In this document: positions 37,497 to 46,840 of the stretch, piece by piece
Layout of the letters: each line of letters opens with the position of its first letter
Numbering within the stretch: position 1 is the first letter of the stretch
NCBI RefSeq assembly: GCF_902499335.1
Contig: NZ_CABVQK010000006.1
Coordinates: forward strand, 372,001 to 436,000
Direction of reading: 5' to 3'
Length of the DNA stretch: 64,000 bases
Source of the DNA: Burkholderia lata
GTDB taxonomy: Bacteria; Pseudomonadota; Gammaproteobacteria; Burkholderiales; Burkholderiaceae
The notes under the pieces: generated by a model
The model's input: only the letters and a program-made list of their open reading frames with translations
Databases searched by the model: none
What the model was told of the DNA's origin: nothing
Program-made: the position numbers and the translations under genes

Positions 37497-37498
37497 CG

Positions 37499-38833
37499 AT
37501 GGCCACGCGTGCCCGCCACGACCGTCTCGACCTGTGGATGAACGGCATTCCGGTCGGCTACTGGGAAGTTCGGCGCGGTGTCGAGCGTCTCGTCTATCTG
37601 CCGGCGTGGCTCGACGATCCACAGGGGCGGCCGCTGTCGCTGTCGCTGCCCTTCACGCCCGGCAACCAGCCGCACCAGGGCGCGATCGTCGCCGATTACT
37701 TCGACAACCTGCTACCGGACAGCGAGCCGATCCGCCGTCGCATCGCCCAGCGTTACCGGCTTCGATCGACGGCGCCGTTCGAACTGCTCGCGTCGATCGG
37801 CCGCGATTGCGTCGGCGCGATCCAGATGCTGCCGCCCGGTGAAACGCCCGTCGATCTCGAGGCGATCGACGGCGTGACGCTCGACGACGCGGCCGTTGCC
37901 GACGTGCTGCGCCACGCGACCGCCACGCCGCTGCCCGGCCGCGCGGAGCCGGAAGGCGACCTGCGCCTGTCGATTGCCGGCGCGCAGGAAAAGACCGCGT
38001 TGCTGCGCCTGGGAAACCGCTGGCTGCGGCCATCGGGCAGCACGCCGACGACACACATCTTCAAACTGCCGCTCGGGCGCGTCGGGAACATGCAGGCCGA
38101 CATGCGGACGTCCGTCGAAAACGAATGGCTGTGCTCGAAGCTCGTCGCCGCGTACGGCCTGCCGGTCGCGCCCTGCGCGATCGGCCGGTTCGACGACCAG
38201 AAGGCGCTGATCGTCGAGCGCTTCGACCGGCGTGCGTCGCGCGACGGCACGTGGATCCTGCGGTTGCCGCAGGAGGACATGTGCCAGGCGACCGGCACGC
38301 CGTCCGCCGCGAAGTACGAATCCGACGGGGGCCCGGGCATCGAGACGATCATGGGCATCCTCGCGAATTCGGCCGACGCCGCGCACGACCGAATGAATTT
38401 CTTCGTCGCGCAACTCGTGTTCTGGGTGCTGGCGGCGATCGACGGCCACGCGAAGAACTTCAGCATCGCGCACCTGCCCGGCAACACGTACCGCAGCACG
38501 CCGCTGTACGACGTGCTGTCTGCGCATCCGATCATCGGCACGCGCCGCAACCAGCTTCCACCGCGCCGCGCCCGGCTCGCGATGGCCGTGTGCGGGAAGA
38601 ACCGGCACTACGTGATCGGCGAGATCCAGCCGCGGCACTGGATCGCGCAGGGCCGGCGTGTCGGCCTGACCGAAGACGACGTGCGCGCCGCGATGGCGGC
38701 CGTCGTTGCACGCACGGAGCCCGCGATCGCCGAAGCCGCCGCGCAGATCCCGGCAGATTTTCCCGCGGACGTGGCGGACGCGATCTTCGACGGCATGCGC
38801 CGGCAGAGACTCAAGCTACGCGCGGCCGAGTAG
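37499..38833 (+). CDS. hipA: HipA-family Ser/Thr kinase toxin
   Basis: HipA phosphorylates an aminoacyl-tRNA synthetase (GltX in E. coli) and causes growth arrest and persistence. The 444-residue protein has the HipA N-terminal domain (about 10-120) and the kinase domain with SIAGAQEKTAL, where Ser158 matches the autophosphorylated serine of E. coli HipA, the catalytic Asp315 in DGHAKN and metal-binding Asp338 in YDVLS. Length is standard and all key residues are intact, so it should be active. A GTG at 37493 overlapping hipB is an alternative start. Confidence 0.93.
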   Translation: MATRARHDRLDLWMNGIPVGYWEVRRGVERLVYLPAWLDDPQGRPLSLSLPFTPGNQPHQGAIVADYFDNLLPDSEPIRRRIAQRYRLRSTAPFELLASIGRDCVGAIQMLPPGETPVDLEAIDGVTLDDAAVADVLRHATATPLPGRAEPEGDLRLSIAGAQEKTALLRLGNRWLRPSGSTPTTHIFKLPLGRVGNMQADMRTSVENEWLCSKLVAAYGLPVAPCAIGRFDDQKALIVERFDRRASRDGTWILRLPQEDMCQATGTPSAAKYESDGGPGIETIMGILANSADAAHDRMNFFVAQLVFWVLAAIDGHAKNFSIAHLPGNTYRSTPLYDVLSAHPIIGTRRNQLPPRRARLAMAVCGKNRHYVIGEIQPRHWIAQGRRVGLTEDDVRAAMAAVVARTEPAIAEAAAQIPADFPADVADAIFDGMRRQRLKLRAAE

Positions 38834-38858
38834 CCTCGGCCGCCTCTCGCGGCGCACG

Positions 38859-40076
38859 CTACTCTCCTGCGGCGAAGCGCCGGCAATGCTCCAGATACCC
38901 CGCTTCGTGGCTGCTCACGAGCTGGACGATGCTGTTCCACAGCCACATCGGCGCATCGATCGTCTTCGCGCGGTTGCGACCGAGCTCGGTGCGCCACGCC
39001 GCGCGTGTCGGCTTGTCCATCTGGCGCGCGTGGGCGGCACCGACCACCGCGCCGAGATAGCGCGCGACTTCACGCGCATCGTCCTCGGCGAGCAGATCGA
39101 TGTCGAGCTTCAGGTCCTGCGGCAGCAGTTCCCGGATCACGACCGCGCGATCGAGCAGGCGCGCGGCCTGCATCCGCTCGCCGAGGGCCGGCGACAGATG
39201 TCGCGCGCCTTCCACGACGCGCTCGGCGTTGTCGCGCGGCATCGCGGCCGTTTCGTCGCGCGGTGCGGCGGCCGTCACGCCTTCCTTGATGTCCATCAGG
39301 CACAGGTCGTCGCCGTCGCTCACGTCGCCGTCGATGTCGAGCAGCACCGCGTAGCGCAGCCGTCCAAGCGAACTGCAACCCTTCACCCAGTACGCCGCGT
39401 CGAGCACGTCGACCTTGCCCGCGTCGTTGCGGCCCTTGAGGCTCGTGGCGAGCGCCGCGATCGCGTCGTCGCCGAAAAGCTTGCCGATCGCACGGGATTC
39501 CTTCGCGCTCAGCGGCCAGAAGCGGCGGCCAAGCGGAATCGTCGGCGCGAGCCCTTCGATCCGTTCGACGGCGAGTTGCCGCCAGGAGCGGCGCATGGCC
39601 TGCTTCATCACGAGGTGGACCGGTTCGGGGCGCCCGGGCAGCTTCGCGTTGCGGCTGCCGAATGCCGACGCATAACCGGCCGTCATCGCCTCCATCATGT
39701 GCACGATCGTGAGGCCCGCCAGTGCGGATCCGCGCGCGGCCGTCGCGAGCGAAAGCCCCAGGCGGATCAGGTCGTGAACGGGATTGCCGACGACCGTCTG
39801 GTCGAGATCCCGGATCTGCACGTCGACCTTCCCTTCGCGGTTCGCGACCGGCCCGAGGTTACCGGTATGACAATCGCCGCAGATCCAGATCGACGGGCCG
39901 TGCGGCAGTGCGCTGCCGTTGGTTTCGACGAGCCATTCGTAGAACCGGGCCGTATTGCCGCGCACATACGCGTGAGGCGAACGCGCCATCTTGCGGCGGC
40001 GCTGCTCGGTCAGGATCGCCTGGCGCCCGGCGGGTTTCGGCAGGCGCTTCTGCTTGGGCTGCGACTGGCTGCTCAT
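38859..40076 (-). CDS. DUF2252 family protein
   Basis: A 405-residue DUF2252 protein. The family is related in fold to aminoglycoside phosphotransferase-like kinases, but its reaction is not established. Visible features are SPHAYVRGNTARFYEWL near residue 35, WICGDCHTGNLGPV and VQIRDLDQTVVGNPVHDLIRL near 65-105, the latter two resembling a catalytic H-x-D/N loop and metal site. The start at 40076 has GGAG 6 nt upstream; the frame is open for another 35 codons. It converges with hipA 25 nt away and is otherwise alone. Confidence 0.88.
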   Translation of the reverse strand: MSSQSQPKQKRLPKPAGRQAILTEQRRRKMARSPHAYVRGNTARFYEWLVETNGSALPHGPSIWICGDCHTGNLGPVANREGKVDVQIRDLDQTVVGNPVHDLIRLGLSLATAARGSALAGLTIVHMMEAMTAGYASAFGSRNAKLPGRPEPVHLVMKQAMRRSWRQLAVERIEGLAPTIPLGRRFWPLSAKESRAIGKLFGDDAIAALATSLKGRNDAGKVDVLDAAYWVKGCSSLGRLRYAVLLDIDGDVSDGDDLCLMDIKEGVTAAAPRDETAAMPRDNAERVVEGARHLSPALGERMQAARLLDRAVVIRELLPQDLKLDIDLLAEDDAREVARYLGAVVGAAHARQMDKPTRAAWRTELGRNRAKTIDAPMWLWNSIVQLVSSHEAGYLEHCRRFAAGE

Positions 40077-40293
40077 GCGGATCTCCGGATGTTCTCGTCG
40101 TGTGCGGCATGCCGCATCGTCACGATGCCATCGATCGATGCATTCCTGCAAACCGGCAGCATCGCCTACGCCCGAACGCAAGGAGCCGCCGTCTCATGCT
40201 TCATACGGTCGGACGGGCCATCCACCTGGACGATGTGCACCGGTGCGGATTGCGCACAATGATCGCCAAGCCCATTCCCGACGTCTGCCCGAC

Positions 40294-41529
40294 ATGGAAC
40301 CCACCGAACTGTCCACCGCGTTCAGCCCGCTGCAGGTCGGCCCGCTGACGCTGCGCAACCGTCTGATCAAGTCCGCCACCAACGAGGGCATGACGCCGAG
40401 CGGCGTGCCTTCGCGCGCGCTCGTCCGCTTTCACGAACGCATCGCCGAAGGCGGTGCCGCGCTGACGACCGTCGCGTATTGCGCGATCAGCGACGACGGC
40501 CGTACGTTCGTCGACCAGGCGCGGCTCGACGGGCCGACGGTCCGCCAGTTCCGCGCGCTGACCGACGCCGTCCATCGCCACGGTGCCGCCGCATCCGCGC
40601 AGATCACGCACGGCGGCTGCTTCACGTTCCTGCCGTCGCTGTCGACCCAACGGCCGTTGAGCGCATCGGGCGGCTTCAACAAGGTCGGCCTGATGAGCGG
40701 CCGCTTTCTGAAGCAGGCAATGACGCGCGACCAGATGTCGGCCGTCGCCGACGAATTCGCGCAGGCCGCACGCCATGCGCGCGACGCCGGCTTCGATGCG
40801 GTCGAGATCCATATGGGGCACGGCTATCTGCTCAGCCAGTTCCTGTCGCCGCTGTACAACCGCCGCCGGGATGCGTACGGCGGCGACGCGGCACGACGCG
40901 CCACGTTCCCTGTCGAGGTGCTGCGCCGCGTGCTCGATGCGGTGGGCCGCGATCTCGCCGTCGTCTGCAAGATCGGCGTGACCGAGGGCGTGCGCGGCGG
41001 CGGAACGGCCGACGACGCTTGCGAAATCGCGCGGCGGCTCGAAGCCGAAGGCGCTCACCTGCTCGTGCTCAGCGGCGGGATGAACGTCGAATCGGTGTGG
41101 CAGCTGTTCGGCAGCCCGTTGCCCGGCGACGCGCGTGCGAATGCCGACAATGCGATCGTGCGCGCCGCAATGGCGCTGCAGAAGCTCACCGAGCCGAAGA
41201 TGGGCGCGTTTCGCGAGATGTATTTTCTCGAGCACTCGAAGAAGGTGCGCGCGGCTGTCAGGATGCCGCTCGCTTACCTCGGAGGCGTACGTTCGCGCGA
41301 GAACGTCGAGCTGGCGATGCGTGAAGGGTTCGATGCGGTGGCGCTCGCACGCGCGCTCGTGTTCGAGCCGGGTTTCGTCAACGGGCTGCGCGACGGCCGG
41401 CTCGCGCAGTCGGGCTGCACGTCGTGCAACCGCTGTGTCGTGTCGATGTACACGCCGGGCGGCACCGCGTGCGCGCTGCGCGAGCCGAACGACCCCGCGC
41501 CGAACCGCGTGCCGGCCGCCGGCGCGTGA
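40294..41529 (+). CDS. FMN-dependent NADH:flavin oxidoreductase (old yellow enzyme-like) with a Cys-rich C-terminus
   Basis: The 411-residue protein is a TIM-barrel FMN enzyme of the OYE/2,4-dienoyl-CoA reductase group, which reduces enoates. Seen are LRNRLIKSATNEGM, AQITHGGCFTF, DAVEIHMGHGYLLSQFLSPL and YGGDAARRATFPVEVLRRV. After the barrel comes SGCTSCNRCVVSMYTPGGTAC, a C-x2-C-x2-C plus later Cys arrangement like the 4Fe-4S site of dienoyl-CoA reductases, but the FAD/NADPH domains that usually follow are absent. The ATG at 40294 has a weak ribosome site. It converges with the HPPD-like gene. Confidence 0.88.
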   Translation: MEPTELSTAFSPLQVGPLTLRNRLIKSATNEGMTPSGVPSRALVRFHERIAEGGAALTTVAYCAISDDGRTFVDQARLDGPTVRQFRALTDAVHRHGAAASAQITHGGCFTFLPSLSTQRPLSASGGFNKVGLMSGRFLKQAMTRDQMSAVADEFAQAARHARDAGFDAVEIHMGHGYLLSQFLSPLYNRRRDAYGGDAARRATFPVEVLRRVLDAVGRDLAVVCKIGVTEGVRGGGTADDACEIARRLEAEGAHLLVLSGGMNVESVWQLFGSPLPGDARANADNAIVRAAMALQKLTEPKMGAFREMYFLEHSKKVRAAVRMPLAYLGGVRSRENVELAMREGFDAVALARALVFEPGFVNGLRDGRLAQSGCTSCNRCVVSMYTPGGTACALREPNDPAPNRVPAAGA

Positions 41530-41582
41530 GGCTCGGCATGTGACGCGCGACGCGTGACGCCGGATGCGGGCGCCGGTGCCGC

Positions 41583-42710
41583 TCAGCCGGCGTCGCGTGC
41601 GCGGGCGAGCGCCGCGAGATTCCCTTCGCCGAATCCGTGGTGCCCCTTGCGCTGCACGATTTCGAAGAAGATCTCGCCGGGCCGGCGCTTGACGAAGGTC
41701 TGGAAGAACAGGCGCGGTATGCCGTCGCTGCCGATCTCGCCGTCGACCAGCACCGCGCGGCGGCGCAGCGCGTCGAGATCGACGCCGTGCCCCGGCAACC
41801 GCGCGTCGACGTCGTCGTAATAGCGGGTCGGCGGCTCGATGAATTCGACGCCGTTCGCGCGCAGCGCATCGACGCAGGACAGGATGTCGTCGGTGGCCAG
41901 TGCGACGTGCTGCACGCCCTCGCCCGGATGGTCAGGCAGATACGCATGCATCAGCTCGGTGCGCCGCGTGCCTTCCTCGTACACCGGAATCCGCACCGCG
42001 CCGCACGGCGACACCATCACACGCGATTCCTCCGACACATGCCAGTGCGCGTCGATTTCGTGGATCTCGCGAAAATGCAGCAGGTCGTGGTAGAAATCCA
42101 GCCACTCCTGCATGCGCCCCGCGCCGACGGTCTGCGTGAAATGATCGACCTGCTGCAGCCCGACTCCCACGCAGTCGAGATCGGTATGCGCGGTCGCGAT
42201 GTCGATCGGCCGGAAATCGATGTCGAAGATCGAGATGTCGCCGACGCCGCCCCGCTGGCCGTCGCGCCCGCGCCAGCGGTCGACGAAATAGAGGTGCGAA
42301 TCGCCGATGCCCTGGATCGCCGGGATCTTCAGCTCGCCGACGCCAACCTTCTCGCCCTCGAACGCCCACGCGCCGAGTTCGATCGCCCGCTCGAACGCGC
42401 GCCGGGCGCTGGCCACGCGCAGCCCGATCGCGCAGACGCCCATCCCGTATTCCTCCGCGTAGCGTGCGGCGAACGAATCGGGCTCGGCGTTGATCAGGAA
42501 ATGCATCTGCCCTTGCCGGTAGAGCGTGACGTTCTTGCTGACATGCCGCGCGATCGCCTTGAACCCGAACTGCTCGAAGCGCTGCGCGAGCGCTTCCGGC
42601 ACGGGCGCCGCGAATTCGACGAATTCGAGGCCGGCCATCCCGAGCGGATTGGCAGCCGGATCGCTAACGGGCGGCGTATCGCTGGACAGGGGGTGGGAAT
42701 TGCCGGGCAT
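41583..42710 (-). CDS. 4-hydroxyphenylpyruvate dioxygenase-like non-haem iron enzyme
   Basis: A 375-residue two-domain VOC protein of the HPPD family. The iron ligands are intact: His190 (VDHFTQT), His268 (GEGVQHVA) and Glu350 (FFEIVQRKG). HPPD enzymes read RIPLNE, with the Asn contacting the keto acid; here it is RIPVYEE with Tyr244, and the Gln of the following QI-x-x-FL element is also gone (ELMHAYL). So the fold and iron chemistry look active but the substrate may differ. Start 42710 has GGAG 6 nt upstream. It is divergent from a shikimate-type permease, which hints at a hydroaromatic or aromatic acid pathway. Confidence 0.88.
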   Translation of the reverse strand: MPGNSHPLSSDTPPVSDPAANPLGMAGLEFVEFAAPVPEALAQRFEQFGFKAIARHVSKNVTLYRQGQMHFLINAEPDSFAARYAEEYGMGVCAIGLRVASARRAFERAIELGAWAFEGEKVGVGELKIPAIQGIGDSHLYFVDRWRGRDGQRGGVGDISIFDIDFRPIDIATAHTDLDCVGVGLQQVDHFTQTVGAGRMQEWLDFYHDLLHFREIHEIDAHWHVSEESRVMVSPCGAVRIPVYEEGTRRTELMHAYLPDHPGEGVQHVALATDDILSCVDALRANGVEFIEPPTRYYDDVDARLPGHGVDLDALRRRAVLVDGEIGSDGIPRLFFQTFVKRRPGEIFFEIVQRKGHHGFGEGNLAALARARDAG

Positions 42711-43067
42711 TCCAGTCTCCGGGGACATGCGGTCGATGGGGATGGCGCCCGTCGCGTGCGGCATGCGCGGCCAGGGTGGCGACCGCGCATCCGCCCCGAA
42801 CGGGCGAGTTTTCTATGCTGCCGATTTTAACCAGATCGTTCACGGCGGCACACCCTGGCCAAACGGGATATCGCCGCGCCGCCTAGTGCAAACCCGGAAA
42901 GCGTTCGATAATCGCACGGACTTGAACGATAATCGCGCACTCTGTCCGATTGGCCAATTGCCGCCATGCGGCGCGCGCCCTATTCTCCGTTCACCCATCG
43001 ACTTCAATGCAGCATCGGACGCGGCGCCGCCACGATTCCTCGATGCGCCGTGCCAGGAGACACCGCC
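42711..43067. promoter_or_regulatory. Divergent intergenic region with two CGATAATCGC sites
   Basis: This 357-base gap separates the HPPD-like and permease genes. The 10-mer CGATAATCGC occurs twice, at 42906-42915 and 42927-42936, 21 bases apart, that is on the same face of the helix. The same 10-mer is in the iclR promoter at 46845-46854. The region is the likely binding site of that IclR protein. I see no gene here. Confidence 0.65.
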
Positions 43068-44375
43068 ATGACCCCAACCTTCGACACCCTCGACGCCGCC
43101 GCCAGTGCCCGCATACGCAGCCAGGCCCGCAAGGCCGCGATCGGCAGCTTCGTCGGCGCCGTCGTCGACTGGTACGACTTCCTGCTGTACGGGATCGTCG
43201 CCGCGCTGGTATTCAATTCCGAGTTCTTCCCGAAAGTCAGCCCGACGATGGGCACGCTCGCGGCGTTCGCGACCTTCGGCGTCGGCTTCCTGTTCCGGCC
43301 CCTCGGCGGCGTCGTGTTCGGCCACTACGGCGACCGGCTCGGCCGCAAGCGGATGCTGGTGCTGACCGTGATGATGATGGGGCTGTCGACGGTCGCGATC
43401 GGCCTGCTGCCGGCGTTTTCGACGATCGGCTGGTGGGCGCCCGTGCTGCTGGTGCTGATGCGCGCGGTCCAGGGGTTCGCGGTCGGCGGCGAATGGGGCG
43501 GCGCGGCGCTGATGGCCGTCGAAAGCGCGCCGAAGCAAAAGAAGGCGTTCTACAGCAGCGGCGTGCAGGTCGGCTACGGCGTCGGCCTCGTGCTGGCCAC
43601 GGGCATCGTGTCGATCCTGAGCCACACGCTCGGCGAGGCGGCATTCAAGTCGTGGGGCTGGCGCCTGCCGTTCGTGTTCAGCATCGTGCTCGTGCTGATC
43701 GGGCTGTGGGTGCGCAAGAACATGGACGAATCGCAGGAGTTCGTCGAGAAGGTCGAACACGGCAACCGCAAGCTGCGCCTGCCGGTGCTGGAAGCGCTCA
43801 CGCGCCATCCGAAAGCGTTCCTGCTGATCATCGCGCTGCGGCTCGCCGAACTGTTCACGATGTATATCGTCACCGCGTTCGCGCTCAGCTATTCAACGAC
43901 GAACCTCGGCATGTCGCGCGACCTGTTCCTGAACATCGGCCTGCTGGTGGGCGCGGTGAGCTGCGTGACGATCCCGTGCTTCGCATGGCTGGCCGATCGC
44001 TACGGCCTGCGCCGCATCTACCTGATCGGCGCGCTGATCGGCGTCGCGTCGGCGGTGCCGTTCTTCGTCGCGCTGGAGGCGCGGTCGATCGCGTGGATCG
44101 TGATCTTCTCGATCCTACTTGCGAATGCCGCGCACGACATGGTCGTGAGCGTCCAGCAGCCGCTGTTCACCGAGCTGTTCGGCGCCGAATACCGCTATAG
44201 CGGCGCGGGCGTCGGCTACCAGTTCGCGAGCGTGGTCGGCGGCGGGTTCACGCCGTTCATCGCGGTCGGCCTCGTCAGCGTGGCCGGTGGTTCGTGGCAC
44301 CTCGTCGCCGGTTATCTCGCGGTGGGCTGCCTGATCTCGCTGGTGGTCGCCGCGCGGATGCGGGCGGCGCAGTAA
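43068..44375 (+). CDS. MFS transporter, metabolite:H+ symporter family (shikimate permease ShiA-like)
   Basis: A 435-residue inner-membrane symporter with 12 predicted spans. The MHS signature is visible: AAIGSFVGAVVDWYDFLLYG at the first span, FRPLGGVVFGHYGDRLGRKR after span 2 and RAVQGFAVGGEWGGAALMAVE in span 4-5. The group carries shikimate, proline/betaine, alpha-ketoglutarate and similar acids; ShiA-type is the closest match in length and motifs. AGGAG lies 8 nt before the ATG. Its divergence from the HPPD-like gene and the shared CGATAATCGC sites suggest it imports that enzyme's substrate or a precursor. Confidence 0.9.
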   Translation: MTPTFDTLDAAASARIRSQARKAAIGSFVGAVVDWYDFLLYGIVAALVFNSEFFPKVSPTMGTLAAFATFGVGFLFRPLGGVVFGHYGDRLGRKRMLVLTVMMMGLSTVAIGLLPAFSTIGWWAPVLLVLMRAVQGFAVGGEWGGAALMAVESAPKQKKAFYSSGVQVGYGVGLVLATGIVSILSHTLGEAAFKSWGWRLPFVFSIVLVLIGLWVRKNMDESQEFVEKVEHGNRKLRLPVLEALTRHPKAFLLIIALRLAELFTMYIVTAFALSYSTTNLGMSRDLFLNIGLLVGAVSCVTIPCFAWLADRYGLRRIYLIGALIGVASAVPFFVALEARSIAWIVIFSILLANAAHDMVVSVQQPLFTELFGAEYRYSGAGVGYQFASVVGGGFTPFIAVGLVSVAGGSWHLVAGYLAVGCLISLVVAARMRAAQ

Positions 44376-44386
44376 CGCCCCGACCA

Positions 44387-44416
44387 GATGGCCGGCCCGA
44401 TCCGCGGCCGGCCATC
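44387..44416 (+). terminator. Strong hairpin after the permease gene
   Basis: A perfect 11-bp stem, GATGGCCGGCC (44387-44397) and GGCCGGCCATC (44406-44416), with an 8-base loop starts 12 nt after the permease stop. There is no T-tract, so it may be a factor-dependent terminator or RNA stabiliser. Confidence 0.5.
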
Positions 44417-44584
44417 ACACATCGCTCGACGTCGACCGGCAACACCCCGCTCCTCGCGTGCACGACGTCAAACACTGTCAGTTACACGCGTCGATTCCCC
44501 GTTTTCCCCTCCGAACATTCCACGCCGCCCGCCTACCAATGGCATCATATGGGCCTACGTCAGTCACCGATACGCCCCCATATC

Positions 44585-45886
44585 ATGTCGAATCTCATCG
44601 TCCACGGCGGCACTCCGCTGCGCGGGGACATCAAGCCGTCCGCGAACAAGAACGCCGTCCTGCCGATTCTGTGCGCCACCCTGTTGACCGATCAGCCGCT
44701 GCGCCTCATCGGCGTGCCGGATATCACCGACGTGCGCAAGATCCTCGACATCTTCCGCACGCTCGGCAGCGACGTGTCGGTCGACTTCACGACGGGCCTG
44801 CTCGAACTCCACCATCGCAACACGAAATTCGATCCGGCCGTCCACCGGCTGCCGGAAGCGATGCGCTCGTCGATCATGCTGATCCCGCCGCTGCTGGCGC
44901 GCTTCGGCGTCGCGCGCCTCGAGAACGACGTGAAGGGCTGCACGCTCGGCGTGCGCGAGATCGATCCGCACGTCGAGGTATTCGAGCGCTTCGGCGCGCA
45001 CATCGAGCGCACGCCCGATTCGCTGATCGTCCGCACCGACGGCCCGCTGACGGCCAACGATCACTGGCTCGACTACGCGTCGGTCACGACCACCGAAAAC
45101 TTCGCGCTGTGCGCGACGACCGCGAACGGCACGTCGACGCTGATGAACGCGGCGTCCGAGCCGCACGTGCAGGAGTTCTGCCAGTTCCTCGCGATGATCG
45201 GCGTCGCGATCGAGGGTATCGGCACGTCGCGGCTCTGCGTGACGGGCGGCGGCAAGCTCGGTGGCGGCGAGTTCCGTTTCGCCGAGGATTTCCACGAGAT
45301 CGCGACGTTCCTCGCGCTCGGCGCGATCACGGGCGGCGACATCACGGTGCGCAACTCGTCGCCCGAACACTTCCCGCTGATCGACCGCACGTTCGCGAAG
45401 TTCGGCGTCAACGTCACGCACCGCGACGGCTGGTCGCGCGCGGAACGCGACGGCCCGCTGCGCGTGCGCCGGCCGTTCACGCAGAACATCCTCACCAAGG
45501 TCGAAGCCGCGCCGTGGCCGTACCTGCCGGTCGACCTGCTGCCGATCTTCATCGCGCTCGGCGTGCGCGCGGAAGGCAGCGCGATGTTCTGGAACAAGGT
45601 CTACGACGGTGCGCTCGGCTGGTCCGGCGAGCTGTCGAAGTTCGGTGCGCACGTGCTGCTGTCCGATCCGCACCGCCTGATCACGTTCGGCGGGCTGCAA
45701 CTGACGCCGGCACGCGTCGAGAGCCCGTACATCATCCGCGTCGCGATCGCGCTGCTGATGGTGGCCGCGAGCATCGAAGGCCGCTCGGAAATCATGAACG
45801 CGCTGCCGATCCGCCGCGCGCACCCGCACTTCGTCGAGAACCTGCGCTCGGTCGGCGCGAACGTCGAATGGACGAGCAGCGAGTAA
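44585..45886 (+). CDS. murA: UDP-N-acetylglucosamine 1-carboxyvinyltransferase paralog
   Basis: MurA transfers enolpyruvate from PEP to UDP-GlcNAc, the first step of peptidoglycan synthesis and the fosfomycin target. The 433-residue protein keeps Lys22 and Asn23 (SANKNAVLPIL) and the PEP-binding Cys119 in KGCTLGVREIDPH, so it should be active and fosfomycin-sensitive. It diverges from the usual form (for example VREIDPHVEVFERFG), and it is not beside the usual hisG/mla genes where the main Burkholderia murA lies, so I read it as a second copy. The ATG at 44585 has no strong ribosome site. Confidence 0.88.
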   Translation: MSNLIVHGGTPLRGDIKPSANKNAVLPILCATLLTDQPLRLIGVPDITDVRKILDIFRTLGSDVSVDFTTGLLELHHRNTKFDPAVHRLPEAMRSSIMLIPPLLARFGVARLENDVKGCTLGVREIDPHVEVFERFGAHIERTPDSLIVRTDGPLTANDHWLDYASVTTTENFALCATTANGTSTLMNAASEPHVQEFCQFLAMIGVAIEGIGTSRLCVTGGGKLGGGEFRFAEDFHEIATFLALGAITGGDITVRNSSPEHFPLIDRTFAKFGVNVTHRDGWSRAERDGPLRVRRPFTQNILTKVEAAPWPYLPVDLLPIFIALGVRAEGSAMFWNKVYDGALGWSGELSKFGAHVLLSDPHRLITFGGLQLTPARVESPYIIRVAIALLMVAASIEGRSEIMNALPIRRAHPHFVENLRSVGANVEWTSSE

Positions 45887-45895
45887 GGCTGCGCC

Positions 45896-45930
45896 GGAGG
45901 CGGCACGTGTGACAGCGGCGCCGCCTCCTT
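45896..45930 (+). terminator. Hairpin after murA
   Basis: Stem GGAGGCGGC (45896-45904) and GCCGCCTCC (45920-45928), 15-base loop, followed by TTCCCCC. The weak pyrimidine tract makes this a moderate terminator candidate, 9 nt after the stop. Confidence 0.5.
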
Positions 45931-46028
45931 CCCCCGGTCCTTTCATGTCTGCGTCGACAGGGCCGCCCGGCAGTCATCGACACTTCCCCCGTCGACCAGC
46001 TCCGGCCGGCCGCACAATCCGCCACGCG

Positions 46029-46640
46029 TTACTCCCCGCCCCCGCAATCGACATCGCCGGCGCCCATGTGGTCGAACCCGTAGAGCATCACGGCCGTCGT
46101 GCCGCGCGCAGCGTTACTCGGACGTTTCGCCAGGCTTTCGTCGAGTGGGGCCGACGGATACTGGACACTCGTGTCCATCAGGTTGTCAGGCACTGACCGC
46201 AACTCCGCTTCGGTCAGCTTGCGCCCTTCCGCACGCGGCAACCCGAACGCCTTGCGCACGTCCGCTTCGTTCCACGTCCCCTTCAGCGTGATGGTGACCA
46301 TCTGCAGGTCGCCGTGCTCCCAGTCCAGCTCGACCTTCGTCGCGAGCGGATGCACGCCGGCCGCAAGCCGGTCGGGGAACACCGGGCCTTCGTAGTAGGC
46401 CTTCGTGTTCTTGCACGCATCGCCGGTGTTCCGGTACTTCTTCAGCGCGCAATTGAAGCGCTTGTCACGGTAGCCGAAGGTCGTTTCGACGTAGCAGCCG
46501 AATTTCGGCGACGTCGTGCGCGGCCACGCACGCACGTCGACGGTCGGCTTCGGGAGCGGTGTGCCGGACGAAGGGTTCGCCGCGGCAAGCAACGGCACGG
46601 CCGCGACGAGCACGGCCAAGATGGATTCGCGAATTTTCAT
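46029..46640 (-). CDS. Secreted protein of unknown function
   Basis: A 203-residue protein with a Sec signal peptide (MKIRESILAVLVAAVPLLAA, cleavage near residue 21). I do not recognise a family. The mature part has five cysteines (FGCYVETTFGY, RFNCALKKY, DACKNTKAYYEG, a DCGGGE end), probably disulphide-bonded in the periplasm, and a helical segment TWNEADVRKAFGLPRAEGR. It is divergent from the iclR gene. The upstream strand toward iclR may share its promoter region, so co-regulation is possible. Confidence 0.75.
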   Translation of the reverse strand: MKIRESILAVLVAAVPLLAAANPSSGTPLPKPTVDVRAWPRTTSPKFGCYVETTFGYRDKRFNCALKKYRNTGDACKNTKAYYEGPVFPDRLAAGVHPLATKVELDWEHGDLQMVTITLKGTWNEADVRKAFGLPRAEGRKLTEAELRSVPDNLMDTSVQYPSAPLDESLAKRPSNAARGTTAVMLYGFDHMGAGDVDCGGGE

Positions 46641-46840
46641 TGTTCTGTTCCAGTCGAGGCGGCGATTCTAGCGCGCCTTAGCCAGCAAGGCTTTCGGCAT
46701 GTCTCCCGGTCGCGCACGTCAGGCTGGTCCGGCAGCCCGGCGTGTCGCCGGTTGTCTTCGACGCTCATGTTCCACGCGTGGGGCACGCATCCGGCGTCGA
46801 ATCATGCAAGCCCCGGTCACGCGTCGCGGCTGCGCCGATC

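Noticed and set aside
37493..37498. GTG start for hipA overlapping hipB
   Set aside because: Possible, but the ATG two codons later fits the family N-terminus and is preferred.
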